64,000 bases of DNA from Candidula unifasciata (GCA_905116865.2 CAJHNH020000693.1:62001-126000), one strand, 5' to 3'; shown: positions 12,641 through 25,019, counted from the stretch's first letter. The notes: generated by a model from the sequence alone, not told the origin. Program-made: numbers and translations.

Positions 12641-15600
12641 ATACATAGTAGGATCTCATCTCTAAGTTACTGGTACAGTTCTAGACACATGGCAGGATCT
12701 CATCTCTAAGTTACTGATACAGTTCTAGACACATAGTAGGATCTCATCTCTGAGTTACTGATACAGTTCTAGATACATAGTAGGATCTCATCTATGATTT
12801 ACTGATACAGTTCTAGGCACGTGGCAGGATCTCATCTCTGATTTACTGATACAGTTCTAGATACATAGCAGGATCTCATCTCTAAGTTACTGGTACAGTT
12901 CTAGACACATAGTAGGATCTCATCTCTGAGTTACTGATACAGTTCTAGACACATAGTAGGATTTCATTTCTGAGTTACTGGTACAGTTCTAGACACATAG
13001 TAGGATCTCATCTCTGTTACTGGTACAGTTCTAGATACATGGCAGGATCTCATCTCTGATTTACTGGTACAGTTCTAGATACATAGTGGAATCTCATCTC
13101 TGAGTTACTGGTACAGTTGTAGACACATAACAGGATCTCATCTCTGAGTTACTGGTACAGTTCTAGACACATAGTAGGATCTCATTTCTAAGTTACTGGT
13201 ACAGTTCTAGACACATAGTAGGATCTCATTTCTAAGTTACTGGTACAGTTCTAGACACATAGTAGGATCTCATCTCTAAGTTACTGGTACAGTTCTAGAT
13301 ACATAGTAGGATCTCATCCCTAAGTTACTGGTACAGTTCTATATACATAGTATTATCTTATCTTTGAGTTACTGGTACAGTTCTAGTCACATAGTAGGAT
13401 CTCATATCTGAGTTACTGGTACAGTTCTATATACATAGTATTATCTTATCTTTGAGTTACTGGTACAGTTCTAGACACATAGTAGGATCTCATATCTGAG
13501 TTACTGGTACAGTTCTAGATACATGGCAGGATAATATCTCTGAGTTACTGGTACAGTTCTAGGCACATGGCAGGGTCTCATCTCTGAGTTACTGATACAG
13601 TTGTAGACACATAGCAGGATCTCATCTCTAAGTTACTGGTACAGTTCTAGACACATAGTAGGATCTCATCTCTCAGTTACTGTTACAGTTGTAGACACAT
13701 AGCAGGATCTCATCTCTCAGTTACTGATACAGTTCTAGACACATAACAGGATCTCATCTCTGAGTTACTGGTACAGTTCTAGACACATAGTAGGATCTCA
13801 TTTCTCAGTTACTGGTACAGTTTTAGATACATAGTAGGATCTCATTTCTCAGTTACTGGTACAGTTTTAGATACATAGTAGGATCTCATCTCTGAGTTAC
13901 TGGTACAGTTCTAGACACATAGTAGGATCTCATCTCTGAGTTACTGATACAGTTCTAGGCACGTGGCAGGATCTCATCTCTGATTTACTGATACAGTTCT
14001 AGATACATAGCAGGATCTCATCTCTAAGTTACTGGTACAGTTCTAGACACATAGTAGGATCTCATCTCTGATTTACTGATACAGTTCTAGATACATAGCA
14101 GGATCTCATCTCTAAGTTACTGGTACAGTTCTAGACACATAGTAGGATCTCATCTCTGAGTTACTGATACAGTTCTAGACACATAGTAGGATTTCATTTC
14201 TGAGTTACTGGTACAGTTCTAGACACATAGTAGGATCTCATCTCTGTTACTGGTACAGTTCTAGATACATGGCAGGATCTCATCTCTGATTTACTGGTAC
14301 AGTTCTAGATACATAGTGGAATCTCATCTCTGAGTTACTGGTACAGTTGTAGACACATAGCAGGATCTCATCTCTAAGTTACTGGTACAGTTCTAGACAC
14401 ATAGTAGGATCTCATCTCTCAGTTACTGTTACAGTTGTAGACACATAGTAGGATCTCATCTCTCAGTTACTGTTACAGTTGTAGACACATAGCAGGATCT
14501 CATCTCTCAGTTACTGATACAGTTCTAGACACATAGTAGGATCTCATCTCTCAGTTACTGATACAGTTCTAGACACATAACAGGATCTCATCTCTGAGTT
14601 ACTGGTACAGTTCTAGACACATAGTAGGATCTCATTTCTAAGTTACTGGTACAGTTATAGACACATAGTAGGATCTCATTTCTAAGTTACTGGTACAGTT
14701 CTAGACACATAGTAGGATCTCATCTCTAAGTTACTGGGTACAGTTCGTAGATACATAGTAGGATCTCATCCTAAGTTACTGGTACAGTTCTATATACATA
14801 GTATTATCTTATCTTTGAGTTACTGGTACAGTTCTAGTCACATAGTAGGATCTCATATCTGAGTTACTGGTACAGTTCTATATACATAGTATTATCTTAT
14901 CTTTGAGTTACTGGTACAGTTCTAGACACATAGTAGGATCTCATATCTGAGTTACTGGTACAGTTCTAGATACATGGCAGGATAATATCTCTGAGTTACT
15001 GGTACAGTTCTAGGCACATGGCAGGGTCTCATCTCTGAGTTACTGATACAGTTGTAGACACATAGCAGGATCTCATCTCTAAGTCACTGGTACAGTTCTA
15101 GACACATAGTAGGATCTCATCTCTCAGTTACTGTTACAGTTGTAGACACATAGCAGGATCTCATCTCTCAGTTACTGATACAGTTCTAGACACATAACAG
15201 GATCTCATCTCTGAGTTACTGGTACAGTTCTAGACACATAGTAGGATCTCATTTCTCAGTTACTGGTACAGTTTTAGATACATAGTAGGATCTCATTTCT
15301 CAGTTACTGGTACAGTTTTAGATACATAGTAGGATCTCATCTCTGAGTTACTGGTACAGTTCTAGACACATAGTAGGATCTCATCTCTGAGTTACTGATA
15401 CAGTTCTAGACACATAGTAGGATCTCATCTCTCAGTTACTGTTACAGTTGTAGACACATAGCAGGATCTCATCTCTCAGTTACTGATACAGTTCTAGACA
15501 CATAGTAGGATCTCATCTCTCAGTTACTGTTACAGTTGTAGACACATAGCAGGATCTCATCTCTCAGTTACTGGTACAGTTCTAGACACATAACAGGATC

Positions 15601-15760
15601 TCATCTCTGAGTTACTGGTACAGTTCTAGACACATAGTAGGATCTCATTTCTAAGTTACTGGTACAGTTCTAGACACATAGTAGGATCTTATCTCTAAGT
15701 TACTGGTACAGTTCTAGATACATAGTAGGATCTCATCTCTAAGTTACTGATACAGTTCTA
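12641..15760. repeat. 44 bp minisatellite, about 71 copies, with internal segmental duplication
   Basis: The unit contains ATCTCATCTCTGAGTTACTG, then GTACAGTTCTAGACACATAG, then TAGG. It is the longest array in the window. Rare variant units recur in the same order far apart. TAGTATTATCTTATC occurs near 13350, 13440, 14790 and 14890; a TTTCATTTC variant occurs near 12961 and 14190. Blocks of more than 1 kb have therefore been duplicated within the array. Confidence 0.97.
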
Positions 15761-16704
15761 TGACAAAGAAAGATTGCATAGAATAATATTCATTTTGTAA
15801 AATGCTGCTTTTGCTTGAGCTGTTCTATATTTAACTATTATAACTCTTTAAGGCCGAGGGAAACGCTGGAGGGTTGATTTAGAAGTTCCAATTTGCCCAA
15901 ACAACACTGTGAGCACCGATCGTGTATCTTGTACATTTTACTTCGCACACAGCTCCATACTTTTTTCTAATGTTCGGAGCAACTTTTAAAGTATTCAGGG
16001 AAGGTTATGCTAACATTTTGTCTTTGTACAGGAGCCTTTATTCGCAAACTGATCTCATTCCTTTCCAGACCTTGATTTTGTAATTTCGTGTTCGACGCCA
16101 TGGACACCAGTGTTCCAACCACAAGTACAGTCTGCCTTATGCGTCTTTCTGTGGCCGAAGCTCAGCAATTGTTTCAGTCTGATGTTTTCAATTCTGATAA
16201 AAAAAATAGAAAATTTTGATTTTCTGGAAAGTGATTTGGACGGTTATACCAGCAGCAGCTAAGTGATTAGATGTTTGGGAATTTAGCGATTCTGATGAGT
16301 TGCTACCGTATTTAGGGTGTAAGAGAAAGAAAGTGCTCTAAACAAATACACAGTAGAGCATACTATGGCTAAGCTACATTGAAATCATTGCAGCTACAGT
16401 CTGTATACAAAGTAATTAGTAAACAGCGTGTGTGTAATGGTAAATTTTTGTACCATTTTTTTCTCTGAAATTGTGTTCAGCACTCTGTGAGAACTTAGAG
16501 CCTCTAAGTGCTAAACTAATCCAGAAACATTATAATTTTCAAATATGTTAGGAGAATGCTTTTAAGTAATAAATCCTGAGAATAATCCCATTTGTCATTT
16601 ACTTTGATGCTGCATTTTTTAGGGTCGATTTTCTTTGTAATAACCATTATTTTTTTTTCTGCTGTTCAGTCTTGAAACTAAGACCCTTGTTTTGACTTTG
16701 TCAA
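15761..16704. other. Unique region; see candidate short reading frame inside
   Basis: Apart from the candidate at 16098-16258 I recognise nothing. The region has normal complexity, unlike its two array flanks. Confidence 0.5.
16098..16258 (+). pseudogene. Possible gene start, broken by a frameshift
   Basis: An ATG in a good context (GCCATGG) opens MDTSVPTTSTVCLMRLSVAE, then AQQLFQSDVFNSDKK. A run of A bases at about 16199-16205 then shifts the frame. On the other side a different frame continues IENFDFLESDLDGYTSSS to a stop. The two halves read as one acidic N-terminus of the sort seen in some domesticated or piggyBac-type transposases, but there is no diagnostic motif. It could equally be chance. 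No product is assigned. Confidence 0.25.
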
Positions 16705-17616
16705 TTTTACTTTCTGTTACTATTATCATTATGTCTGTCACAAGTTTACTGACATGGTTTACTTTCTGTTACTATTATCATTATGTCTGTCACAAGTTTA
16801 CTGACATGGTTTACTTTCTGTTACTATTATCATTATGTCTGTCACAAGTTTACTGACATGGTTTACTTTCTGTTACTATTATCATTATGTCTGTCACAAG
16901 TTACTGACATGGTTTACTTTCTGTTACTTATTATCATTATGTCTGTCACAAGTTTACTGACATGGTTTACTTTCTGTTACTATTATCATTATGTCTGTCA
17001 CAAGTTTACTGACATTGGTTTACTTTCTGTTACTATTATCATTATGTCTGTCACAAGTTTACTGAACATGGTTTACTTTCTGTTACATTTCAAGTTTATG
17101 TCTGTCACAAGTTACTGACATGGTTTACTTTCTGTTACTATTATCATTATGTCTGTCACAAGTTTACTGACATGGTTTACTTTCTGTTACTATTATCATT
17201 ATGTCTGTCACAAGTTTACTGACATGGTTTACTTTCTGTTACTATTATCATTATGTCTGTCACAAGTTTACTGACATGATTTACTTTCTGTTACTATTAT
17301 CATTATGTCTGTCACAAGTTTACTGACATGGTTTACTTTCTGTTACTATTATCATTATGTCTGTCACAAGTTTACTGACATGGTTTACTTTCTGTTACTA
17401 TTATCATTATGTCTGTCACAAGTTTAATTTACTGATGTATCATTATGTCTGTTTACTTACTGACTGTTTACTATTCATAAAGGGGTACATTATATGCCTG
17501 CAAATTATTTATGTATTAGCCCAGTGTGTGTCACAAGTTTACTGGACACGCTTAGTGTTTACATTTCTGTTACTATTATCATTATGTCTGTCACAAGTTT
17601 ACTGACATGGTTTACT
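16705..17616. repeat. 52 bp minisatellite, about 17 copies
   Basis: The unit contains GTTTACTTTCTGTTACTATT, then ATCATTATGTCTGTCACAAG, then TTTACTGACATG. Copies are very similar until about 17420, after which the array degenerates and resumes once near 17560. Confidence 0.97.
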
Positions 17617-17764
17617 GAATCATAACTGGGTAAATTATCATGCAGAACAAAATTAAACATAAACGTAGTAAAGAGTCAGTGTCAGGGAATTAAAAAGGAG
17701 ATCTGAGAGCAGTGTTACACGAGCATGCAAACATCAGCATGAAAACATCATACATAGAGTTAAG

Positions 17765-17935
17765 GACCCTTTTCCACGCCTTTAGGCGTATAAGGCATTT
17801 GGGCTAGACCTTATCTTTATAGACCAATCGACACAAGAAGGGTGGTGTGGTTAGCGTCAAGCCAGCCGACTTCACTTCAATGGGACTAGACCCGGTACCC
17901 ACTCTAGGCTGGGTCGACCTGCGAGTCAAATACAT
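17765..17935 (-). mobile_element. SINE body fragment
   Basis: The minus strand carries CCCAGCCTAGAGTGGGTACC, then AAGTCGGCTGGCTTGACGCT, and AAGGTCTAGCCC near the end. The same modules occur in the same order in the SINE at 48470-48960, and the first also at 35137-35160. The tRNA-like head is missing or unrecognisable. Confidence 0.72.
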
Positions 17936-17984
17936 ACACTCATACACAATCAATTTTAATAATTTAATAAACATAATACTGTTT

Positions 17985-18091
17985 TTATATATATATATAT
18001 ATATATACACACATAATACTTTATATATTTATATATATATATAAACAGCTTATATGTGTGTGTGTATATATATATATATATAAATATACAT

Positions 18092-18156
<65 letters not shown>
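17985..18156. repeat. Compound (TA)n/(TG)n/(CA)n microsatellite
   Basis: Runs of TA at about 17987-18006 and 18035-18045, TG at about 18056-18066, CA at about 18092-18112, then TA to 18154. It forms the left flank of the foldback element. Confidence 0.95.
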
Positions 18157-18158
<2 letters not shown>

Positions 18159-18593
18159 CTATCCTCCGTATAATGGTCCTAAATTGTCAAGGCGGAAAAT
18201 ATACCCTAACAGGGCCTCGGTCACGTGTCAGTTGCGCACTTCCGGAGACTATAACGCCACCGCCGAATCGCGAACTTTCGCCACAGCCAAGAGTATCCCC
18301 CACGCCGCTCACGCGGCGTGCATTGAAGCTAAACTACATGGCTAGGACTCACGAGCAAATAAAATGAAGGAAGCTGCAGGAGATGCGGTAGCTGCTGCTT
18401 GTAAGTCCCAGCCATCTAGTTTAGCCCCATTCCACGCCGCATGAGCGGCGTGTGAAATACTTTCGGTGGTGGCGGAAGTCGCCGGAAGTGCGCAATTTAA
18501 GACGATGGAAGTGCGCACTTAACACGTGACTGAGGCCCTGTTAGGGTATATTTTCCGCCTCGATAATTTAGGACTGTTATTCGGAGGATAGCT
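18157..18593. mobile_element. Foldback MITE in a TA microsatellite
   Basis: The two ends are long inverted repeats: GCTATCCTCCG at 18158 is mirrored at 18592. Matching continues inward through AGGCGGAAAATATACCCTAA, CAGGGCCTC and TGCGCACTTCC to about 18357 and 18397, leaving a loop of about 39 nt. Each arm also has its own perfect hairpin, CACGCCGC-4 nt-GCGGCGTG, at 18301-18320 and in the mirrored position. It codes for nothing. Both flanks are (TA)n, consistent with a transposon duplicating a TA target, though the microsatellite hides the exact duplication. Confidence 0.88.
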
Positions 18594-18629
<36 letters not shown>

Positions 18630-18630
18630 G
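18594..18630. repeat. (TA)n microsatellite, right flank of MITE
   Basis: Continuation of the TA repeat interrupted by the foldback element. Confidence 0.9.
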
Positions 18631-19235
18631 ACACACACACATATAAAGTATAATTATAAACTATATAGTAAACAGTATAATTATTATAATATACAGTAGT
18701 CATAATAGTAATACTGACAGCGATGCAATAGTAATTAATAGTGATACTGAATACAGATAGATCTACTGATAGTTAGTATAGTATAGCAAACAGACATTGT
18801 CTAAGACAACATACCACATACCCGCTAAGATTCAATTCATGCCAGTTATGTTACTCAATTCGTCTAGGACTGTATGTAAATACTTTGAAAATAAATCCAC
18901 ATCCATGAGATAAAGAATCTTTGTGAAACCTAAATATCTGCTACACATCTACCAACCCATGACTACCCGGCCCGGGTCTCTGGCTAATTCACTCCACCTA
19001 CCGCACAAACTCCCGTCCAGGTTTTTCACTTGCACCCTTCTCTGAATCCACTGAGCATAATTTATTAGTCCAAGATTCGACGCTTTTGATCAACTTTACC
19101 AGGCAAACAATTCTTCTTCTACTTCTTCTTCTTTGGTTCTCTTGAAATCACTTATCTACATCTGCAATGTTGTCTCAAGCATAACTTAACTTTCTGTTGT
19201 AATTCACTAAGTGGCCCGAAAAGTGTTGCTTTCAC

Positions 19236-19242
<7 letters not shown>
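18631..19242. other. No gene recognised
   Basis: AT-rich unique sequence without recognisable coding content. Confidence 0.5.

Positions 19243-19296
<54 letters not shown>
19243..19296. repeat. (CT)n microsatellite
   Basis: About 26 uninterrupted CT units. Confidence 0.95.
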
Positions 19297-19298
<2 letters not shown>

Positions 19299-19555
19299 CA
19301 ACAATAATTTTAAAAAAAAATAATAATAAATTAATAATTATAATAAAAAATAAATTCACGATACAGATAATAAATCTCAATCACGAAAAATAAATTATTG
19401 CCTGCTTTTGTTAAAAAGGGAAAACATAAAGTATATATCAGCCTTATAAAATCAGTTACAATATGGATGTTGCGGCATTAGTCTTCATCCGCTGAACATC
19501 GACGATAAGAAAACGCAACACACAAATGAAATAAGTGTAAAACATATGCTTCATA

Positions 19556-19670
19556 GGCTTGTTTTAAAATATGGCTGTGAATTCTAGACAATAAACAAAC
19601 AGATCAAACAATTTCTGGAGGCTTCCGAGATATGTTTTGTTACAGGAGAATGCTTACTGCCATTATCAGC
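19556..19670 (+). mobile_element. LINE scrap (post-RT 'E.W' block)
   Basis: The plus strand reads TINKQIKQFLEASEICF, closely matching the QAKQFLEASEMWFYRRM stretch of the LINE at 40641-41201. Only about 40 residues are recognisable. Confidence 0.7.
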
Positions 19671-19699
19671 ATCAACGTCATATGCCATGCCGAAGGTCG

Positions 19700-20060
19700 T
19701 AGACACACGTGTCTCTACATAGATCTCGAATCTCATTATTTTGAATCAATTCCTCCGTGCCATCGCTTTAGACCGTCAAGCAGCGTCTCTCTTGGTTTAT
19801 CTCTGCCTCTTCCTTCACTGATCTGTCCAGTCCTCACAAGATTATCCAATACGTCTCTTCTCATCACATGACCATAAGAATACAGACTGCCTCTTTCTTA
19901 AGGTTGTGTATAATTTTCTATTTTAATGAGCCATTCTCATACAGTCGTTAGTCTGTCCACGGTATCCGCAGCAGGCTCTCGGTAACCACACCACCACGGC
20001 CTTCCCAGCTCTTATTTTGTGCATTTATATTCCCAGATTTAGAGCCATACAACAGCATTG
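19700..20060 (-). mobile_element. LINE 3' coding end, minus strand
   Basis: The minus strand begins with MLLYGSKSGN near 20050 and later reads YSYGHVMRRDVLDNLVRTGQ, then ISEGRGRDKPRETLLDGLKR, then WHGGI. The 'GHvmRRd' and 'R.R.RETLLD.L..WHGG' blocks match the LINE at 40.6-41.2 kb, in opposite orientation to the scrap just before it. Frameshifts are present. Confidence 0.8.
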
Positions 20061-20214
20061 TAACATAACATTTCAGTATTCTTTTTCTTATGTTTAGAGA
20101 TACCTGTTGTGTAAAGTATGTTCAGTTTTTCCCCCCTCACTGCTGCTTTCGCCTGGCATATTCTGAACTTAATAGGGACCATGTGTCCCGTCTCCGCCTG
20201 AACAGTCCCGTTTT

Positions 20215-20390
20215 GTCGGTGGAACACATAGTGACGATGGGATAGTTCTGGAACACATAGTGACCATGGGATAGTTCTGGAACACATAGTGGACCGTGAT
20301 GGGCTAATTTTCTGGAACACATTAAAGGACTAATACATAGTGACCATCTTTTCTTGGGATAGTTGCTGACACATAGGACCATGGATAGTT
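20215..20390. repeat. About 30 bp degenerate tandem repeat, 4-5 copies
   Basis: Repeats of GGAACACATAGTGACCATGG then GATAGTTCT, decaying toward the right end. Confidence 0.85.
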
Positions 20391-20600
20391 GGAGGGAAAA
20401 TATGCAGATGGGAACTGCTGCTGGACAGTTGACATCATGGCATGGAACATCATCCGTGTCAGAAATGATTGCAAGTACACAAGACAGAAGGCTTTTTTTT
20501 ATAGACATGACTAAGACGACATACGACAGGAACTTGAAGAAAAAGATGGCTGGTATAATTAACGTGATCTTAGAGTGTATTAGTTCCTTTAATGATTAAT
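20390..20600 (+). mobile_element. LINE 3' end scrap
   Basis: The plus strand includes LTSWHGTSSVSEMIASTQDR, then RLFFIDMTKTTYDRN, the family tail also seen (shorter, minus strand) at 12440-12590. It is followed by AT-rich sequence. Confidence 0.6.
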
Positions 20601-20694
20601 AATAATAATTAACAATAATTGTAATAACCCATGTGGTGGGGGATGGTGGAGTAAACTGACTTGCACATGACGTCATGTTTTCAGTTTTAAAAAA

Positions 20695-21735
20695 AAAGTG
20701 GGATGTCCAGTTTTCAGCTCAAAGTATTATGGTTACCCCGACTGCTACCCTGATTTAAAAATTACGTTTGTTGAACTTCTGATTCTGCAGCACCACCTGG
20801 CAAGTCCCTGCACTCATGACCTAAAGTATTTAGAACCCTACACAAATCTGATTCTTGCTCGGACGCTCTTGACCCACTCCTCTCCTCGCTCAAATTTATC
20901 AAGCCTGAACACATGTCCAGTTGTGTCTTCAGCCTGCGCCATCCAAGACCTTGCTCTTTTCAGCCGGTGTTCCTTAGCTCTATCTACGGCTTTGTGCAGG
21001 AGGCGCTTTTTATCCGCAGCTACTCTGAGATATGTCTTTGCTTGCAGAATTTTGAGCATTTCTGCAATAGTAGACAGTGCAATTATAAGTCGCATACATA
21101 CTATCAGGAGTCTCTTGTACATCCCAGAATTACCCTCATGGCTTCGTTCTGTATACATTCAAGTTTCATCAGCTGACTGTTTGATATGGTAAGCATTTCA
21201 AGTCCATAATCTATCACCGACAGGATCACATGCTGGAACTCGTGAACAGCATTATTGGTTACATGTCCATTGCTGCCATAATGATCCGTGAAGGACGATA
21301 GGCTTCTATCGAAAATGATACCCACGTAACTTAATCTGCTTTCTTTTTTGATGTTTCTTTCATTAATTAACTGTGAGGCAAGGAACATTAGCTCTCACAA
21401 TTCTATTGTCGAGAGAGCGCCATAAAACGGCCGCCTTTTCTGAGCTGATGAAAGCACCAACCCCTGCACTCCATTCAGTCACTTTGTCTATAATTGCCCA
21501 TAGCTCTTGGGTTGTCTGTTGTCTATCACTCCTTTGCCTACACGCAAGAACATCATGTGCAAATGTCAATATCCTTCCAATACCTGTTGCTTCAAGTTCT
21601 GCCATCTTGCGTGTATACATTAAAGACCACTGGTGAAATAGCAGAACCCTGGGCTAGTCCTGGGCTATAGTACACGGTTCTGAGGTCCATGTACCCAGGC
21701 GAAGGACAACCACCATTCGTGAATGCAGGACGGCT
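20695..21735 (-). mobile_element. I-type LINE, 5'-truncated copy (RT C-terminus to start of RNase H linker)
   Basis: From 21735 downward the minus strand reads the end of the RT domain: LTFAHDVLACRQRSDRQQTT, where the catalytic Asp-Asp is replaced by His-Asp, then a thumb region with SYVGIIFDRSLSSFTDH. It continues with FQHVILSVIDYGLEMLTISN, RVILGCTRDS, LQAKTYLRVAADKKRLLHKA and RARSWMAQAEDTTGHVFRLD. These match, segment by segment, the longer plus-strand copy at 48.3-51.9 kb. The copy ends near 20695 just before the RNase H domain would begin. Frames shift at about 21130 and 21370. It encodes no intact enzyme. Confidence 0.92.
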
Positions 21736-21924
21736 GTATTTGTATGAAAACATTTAAAAGTATACACAAAGCAGCCAAAGAAAAACAGACGCGTATAATA
21801 AAACTGTCACTAGGGTCTGTATTTACCACCTGAGAGTGGGGGGAGGGGGGCGGGGAGTAGACAGAGGAGTAGTAAGCCTAGGGAGTTAGGGTCACATCGG
21901 TTGTATTGTCACCATGGACTCTGC

Positions 21925-22052
21925 AGGATGTGGTGTTTCGTTTTCCCCCGACAGAAAAATGTTCATCACTTTACCGGGGGTCGAACTCTGATCTCCTGCA
22001 TGACAGCCTGACGCTGTAACCACTCAATCGGCTGCTCATAAGCGAAGAATAA
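21925..22052 (-). mobile_element. tRNA-headed SINE
   Basis: The minus strand starts GCAGCCGATTGAGTGGTTAC, an A-box-like start, and about 45 nt later has AGAGTTCGACCCCCGG, a good pol III B box. A non-tRNA body with TTTTTCTGTCGGGGG follows. The spacing is right for a tRNA-derived head, but it cannot fold as a complete tRNA gene. Confidence 0.78.
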
Positions 22053-22861
22053 TAATATTATTATATATATATATTAAATTGACACTACATTATAAACCGA
22101 GAAGTAATGTATGGCTGAGTAGGTTATTGTTGATTATATACTGCCTATAATCAATCATAGACTCTTGTGATGCTTAGACTTTGCATCTATTTTCAACCTT
22201 CATAACTCGTAGAGCAGAACACGTCGCTCATCTTGTTCACAGGTATTTGGATGAAGTCATCCTTCTGAATTGTAGGCATCATCATCATAGTTAAGTACTT
22301 AGCCAATGTGCGTGGGTGGTCTGAGAGTCTGTGCAAGCGGTGGAATGAGACTATGTTTCCTTTCTGAACTGGATCATTTTCTTATTCATCTCCTCTTTGA
22401 CCACTTTAGTAGTTGAGTGAGATTTAAGGTTCCACTTCTTGCTCTTCTTGATACCTTATTCATAGACACGTCTGGCTGTTAGAGTTTATCTCATTGTATC
22501 TTTCCACCTTGTTCTTGGTTGACTGACCTAGATCAGAATGCATAATGTAAAGAACTGTTTTCACAGCATTGGTGATACACAGTCTAAGGTGCTAGACTCA
22601 TTTTCGCACAATCGTCAATCGGAGGGAGACCACTGTTAAACAGAGATAATATTGATCTCTAGCAGGCAATGGGCTGGATTTTGATTTCTTGTTATTCTTT
22701 AATTATGTCTAGACTGTCGGGTTCGGAATTAACACTGTTTATACAGATGGAAAACACAGAAACATATATACAAACATTATTTACGCCTGGAAAAATAAAT
22801 GCAAATAAACAGACGAACATTGCTTGTTTAATCAATTGTTTTTATTGACAGATAATTACAT
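22053..22861. other. No gene recognised
   Basis: A minus-strand stretch near 22400-22530 faintly resembles a LINE 'PRTRWKDT' tail but is too short to call. Confidence 0.4.
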
Positions 22862-24160
22862 ATTGAAACAAGAGAGAATGTGGAACTTATAGAGGAATAT
22901 CTTTACTAAGTCATGTGGGGAAAATGTATGTAAAGATCTTAGAAGGTAGGATAAGAGCAAAGGTTGAACCTCTACTGAGTAAAGCACAATTCGGTTTCAG
23001 GAAAGGGCGAGGTTGCACTGATGCCATATTTGCACTAAGACAAGTCTGTGAAAAGACACTCGAATACGATAAAGAGCTGAACGTGGTCTTTGTAGATCAA
23101 GAGAAGGCATTCGACCGTGTAGACAGAGATGTGCTGTGGAGAATTCTTGACGATTACGGAGTGCAGGGTCAATTATTAGACAACATCAGAGCCCTCTATG
23201 GAAAAAGTGGAAAGTGCAGTAAGAACATCTAGTGGTCTTTCTGAATAGTTGAATGGTGTCAGACAAGGATGTGTACTGTCACCATTACTTCATAACATAA
23301 CATGGATAAGATCACTGTAGAAGCAAACCCAGACGTGTATGCTATAAACGATTTACTTTTTGCTGATGATCAAAGCATACTGTATCAAAATGAATATGAT
23401 CTACAGGAACATCTGACTACTCTCAACAACAGCTGTTTACAACATAATATGACCATCAGTACAGAAAAAACAGAAGTTATGAAGATCAGCAGAAAACACA
23501 GGCAGCCACTGAATATAAATGTTGGAAGTGCCAAAATCAAGCAAACCATAGAGTTCAAATACTTGGGCAGTATATTTACAGAGGATGGAAGAATGGACAG
23601 AGAGATAGAAACAAGAATACAGAAAGCAAATGCTGTCACATACCAACTATCACCTCTGCTTAAACATCCAGATATACCATGAAGACCAAAAGACAATTGA
23701 TAAACACCATCTTCATTCCAACACTCTGCTACCAGTGCCAGACATGGACAATCAACAAGACCCATGAAAGAAAAATAGAAGCCTGTGAAATGAAATGTCT
23801 AAGAAAAGCAGCGAATAAGACCAGACTAGACAGGATAAAGAATATAGACATTAGAAACACTGTCAAAACTACACATGTTTAGACTACATAGAACATCAAA
23901 GAATGAAATGGTTTGGACATCTAACCAGGATGAAAAATGATCAAATAACATCACAAATTTTCAACCAAAGAAGCTCAGGATATAAGGCAAGAGGAAGACC
24001 AAGGAAACGGTGGATTGACGGGGTCTTCGAAACCTGCCAAAAGCATGGCCTCAGAACATCAGATGCTGCCCGCCTTGCTTATGACAGGAACTTGCATCTC
24101 CCCACAACGCTTAGCGGCATATGTGGAAGGAAAAAGTAAAAGTAAAGTAAGTAATTACAT
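22862..24160 (+). mobile_element. LINE with nearly complete RT domain, frameshifted
   Basis: The plus strand begins ECGTYRGISLLSHVGKMYVK, the classical 'YRPIsLls..gK..e' start of the RT domain. It then shows QFGFRKGRGCTDAIFALRQ, VVFVDQEKAFDRVDRDVLW (palm), GVRQGCVLSPLL after a frameshift near 23205 and a stop, NDLLFADDQSILY (intact Phe-Ala-Asp-Asp) and IEFKYLGSIFTEDGRMDREI. The post-RT blocks follow: MKWFGHLTRMK, ARGRPRKRWIDGVFETCQ and AARLAYDRNLHL. The 5' endonuclease is absent. Damage is light (about three frame breaks), so this looks like one of the younger copies in the window. Confidence 0.93.
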
Positions 24161-24259
24161 ATTGAGAGGTGATGTCGGTGCTGACACAAAAAAGCCATCT
24201 GTGCAGAACATCCTCTTCCTTGAAACCAGATGCTATATGGGATGAATCTGCCTGTCTGT

Positions 24260-24700
24260 CTGACTGAATGTGTAACTCTTTTAGAAGTGTCTTCTATACA
24301 CAGACTGACCAAGTTGATTAACTTCTTTGTTATTCCAAAGACCCAGATATCTTGAATGATAACTAATTCCATTTTTGAGCTTTATTTGCTGTCTAGTTCA
24401 TTTTCTTCAGTTGTAGCTATTTAGTCTATATAACGAAGCTTTCTTCTGGTTTCAGCCTTATGACAATCTTATTTCATTTTCCTTATAAGTTTCTCTAGGA
24501 ACAAATGGAAAAGAAGCGGAGACTGAGCATCACCTTGCTTTAAACAGAATGTTATTTGATAAGGATCTGACTTTCTACTTTTATATTTTACCATATTATA
24601 AATGTCTTTCGTACACAGTCTGGTCATATTGATTAACTTCTTTGGTTTTCAAAAGTTACGCATATCATTTAACAAACTCCCGAGGAGCGTTTTCTGCACT
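24260..24700 (-). mobile_element. LINE RT fragment, minus strand
   Basis: The minus strand includes GDAQSPLLFHLFLEKLIRKM, the 'GDalSPlLFNl.le..iR' motif of RTE-like RTs. The stretch downstream (KNGISYHSRYLG) resembles the 'YLG' motif. Two related pieces of about 90 bp (near 24285 and 24605) are diverged duplicates. The catalytic Asp-Asp is not visible. Confidence 0.7.
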
Positions 24701-25019
24701 ATGATAGTGACAGAGTTGAGTTGAGTCAAGAATTGGCATCACATCACTAGGGGCATTCCCATATCCGCTCCGTCCTCATCTTCAGCAGCCAGCTTAGAGT
24801 TCCAGTGCTAATGGTACCGGTCGTAATCTGTTTATATGTCCTTCTTACCTCTCCTCTGAGTGTAGTGAGCCAAAGACTGAACATTGAGCTACATAATCCC
24901 ACAGAGTCACCACGATCTGTTATTGATTATGTAATACTGATATCCACTCAACAATTACATCACATCTCATTATGTAATTTTATGTCATGAAAACATTTAT
25001 TTAATACCTATTATAATAG

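Noticed and set aside
17357..17605. Plus-strand frames in 16783-17605
   Set aside because: They are translations of the 52 bp array.
21925..22052. Functional tRNA gene
   Set aside because: A- and B-box-like blocks are present, but no acceptor stem closes and a SINE body follows.
22400..22540. Faint LINE tail on the minus strand
   Set aside because: Only one short motif-like stretch (PRTRWKDT); too little to call.
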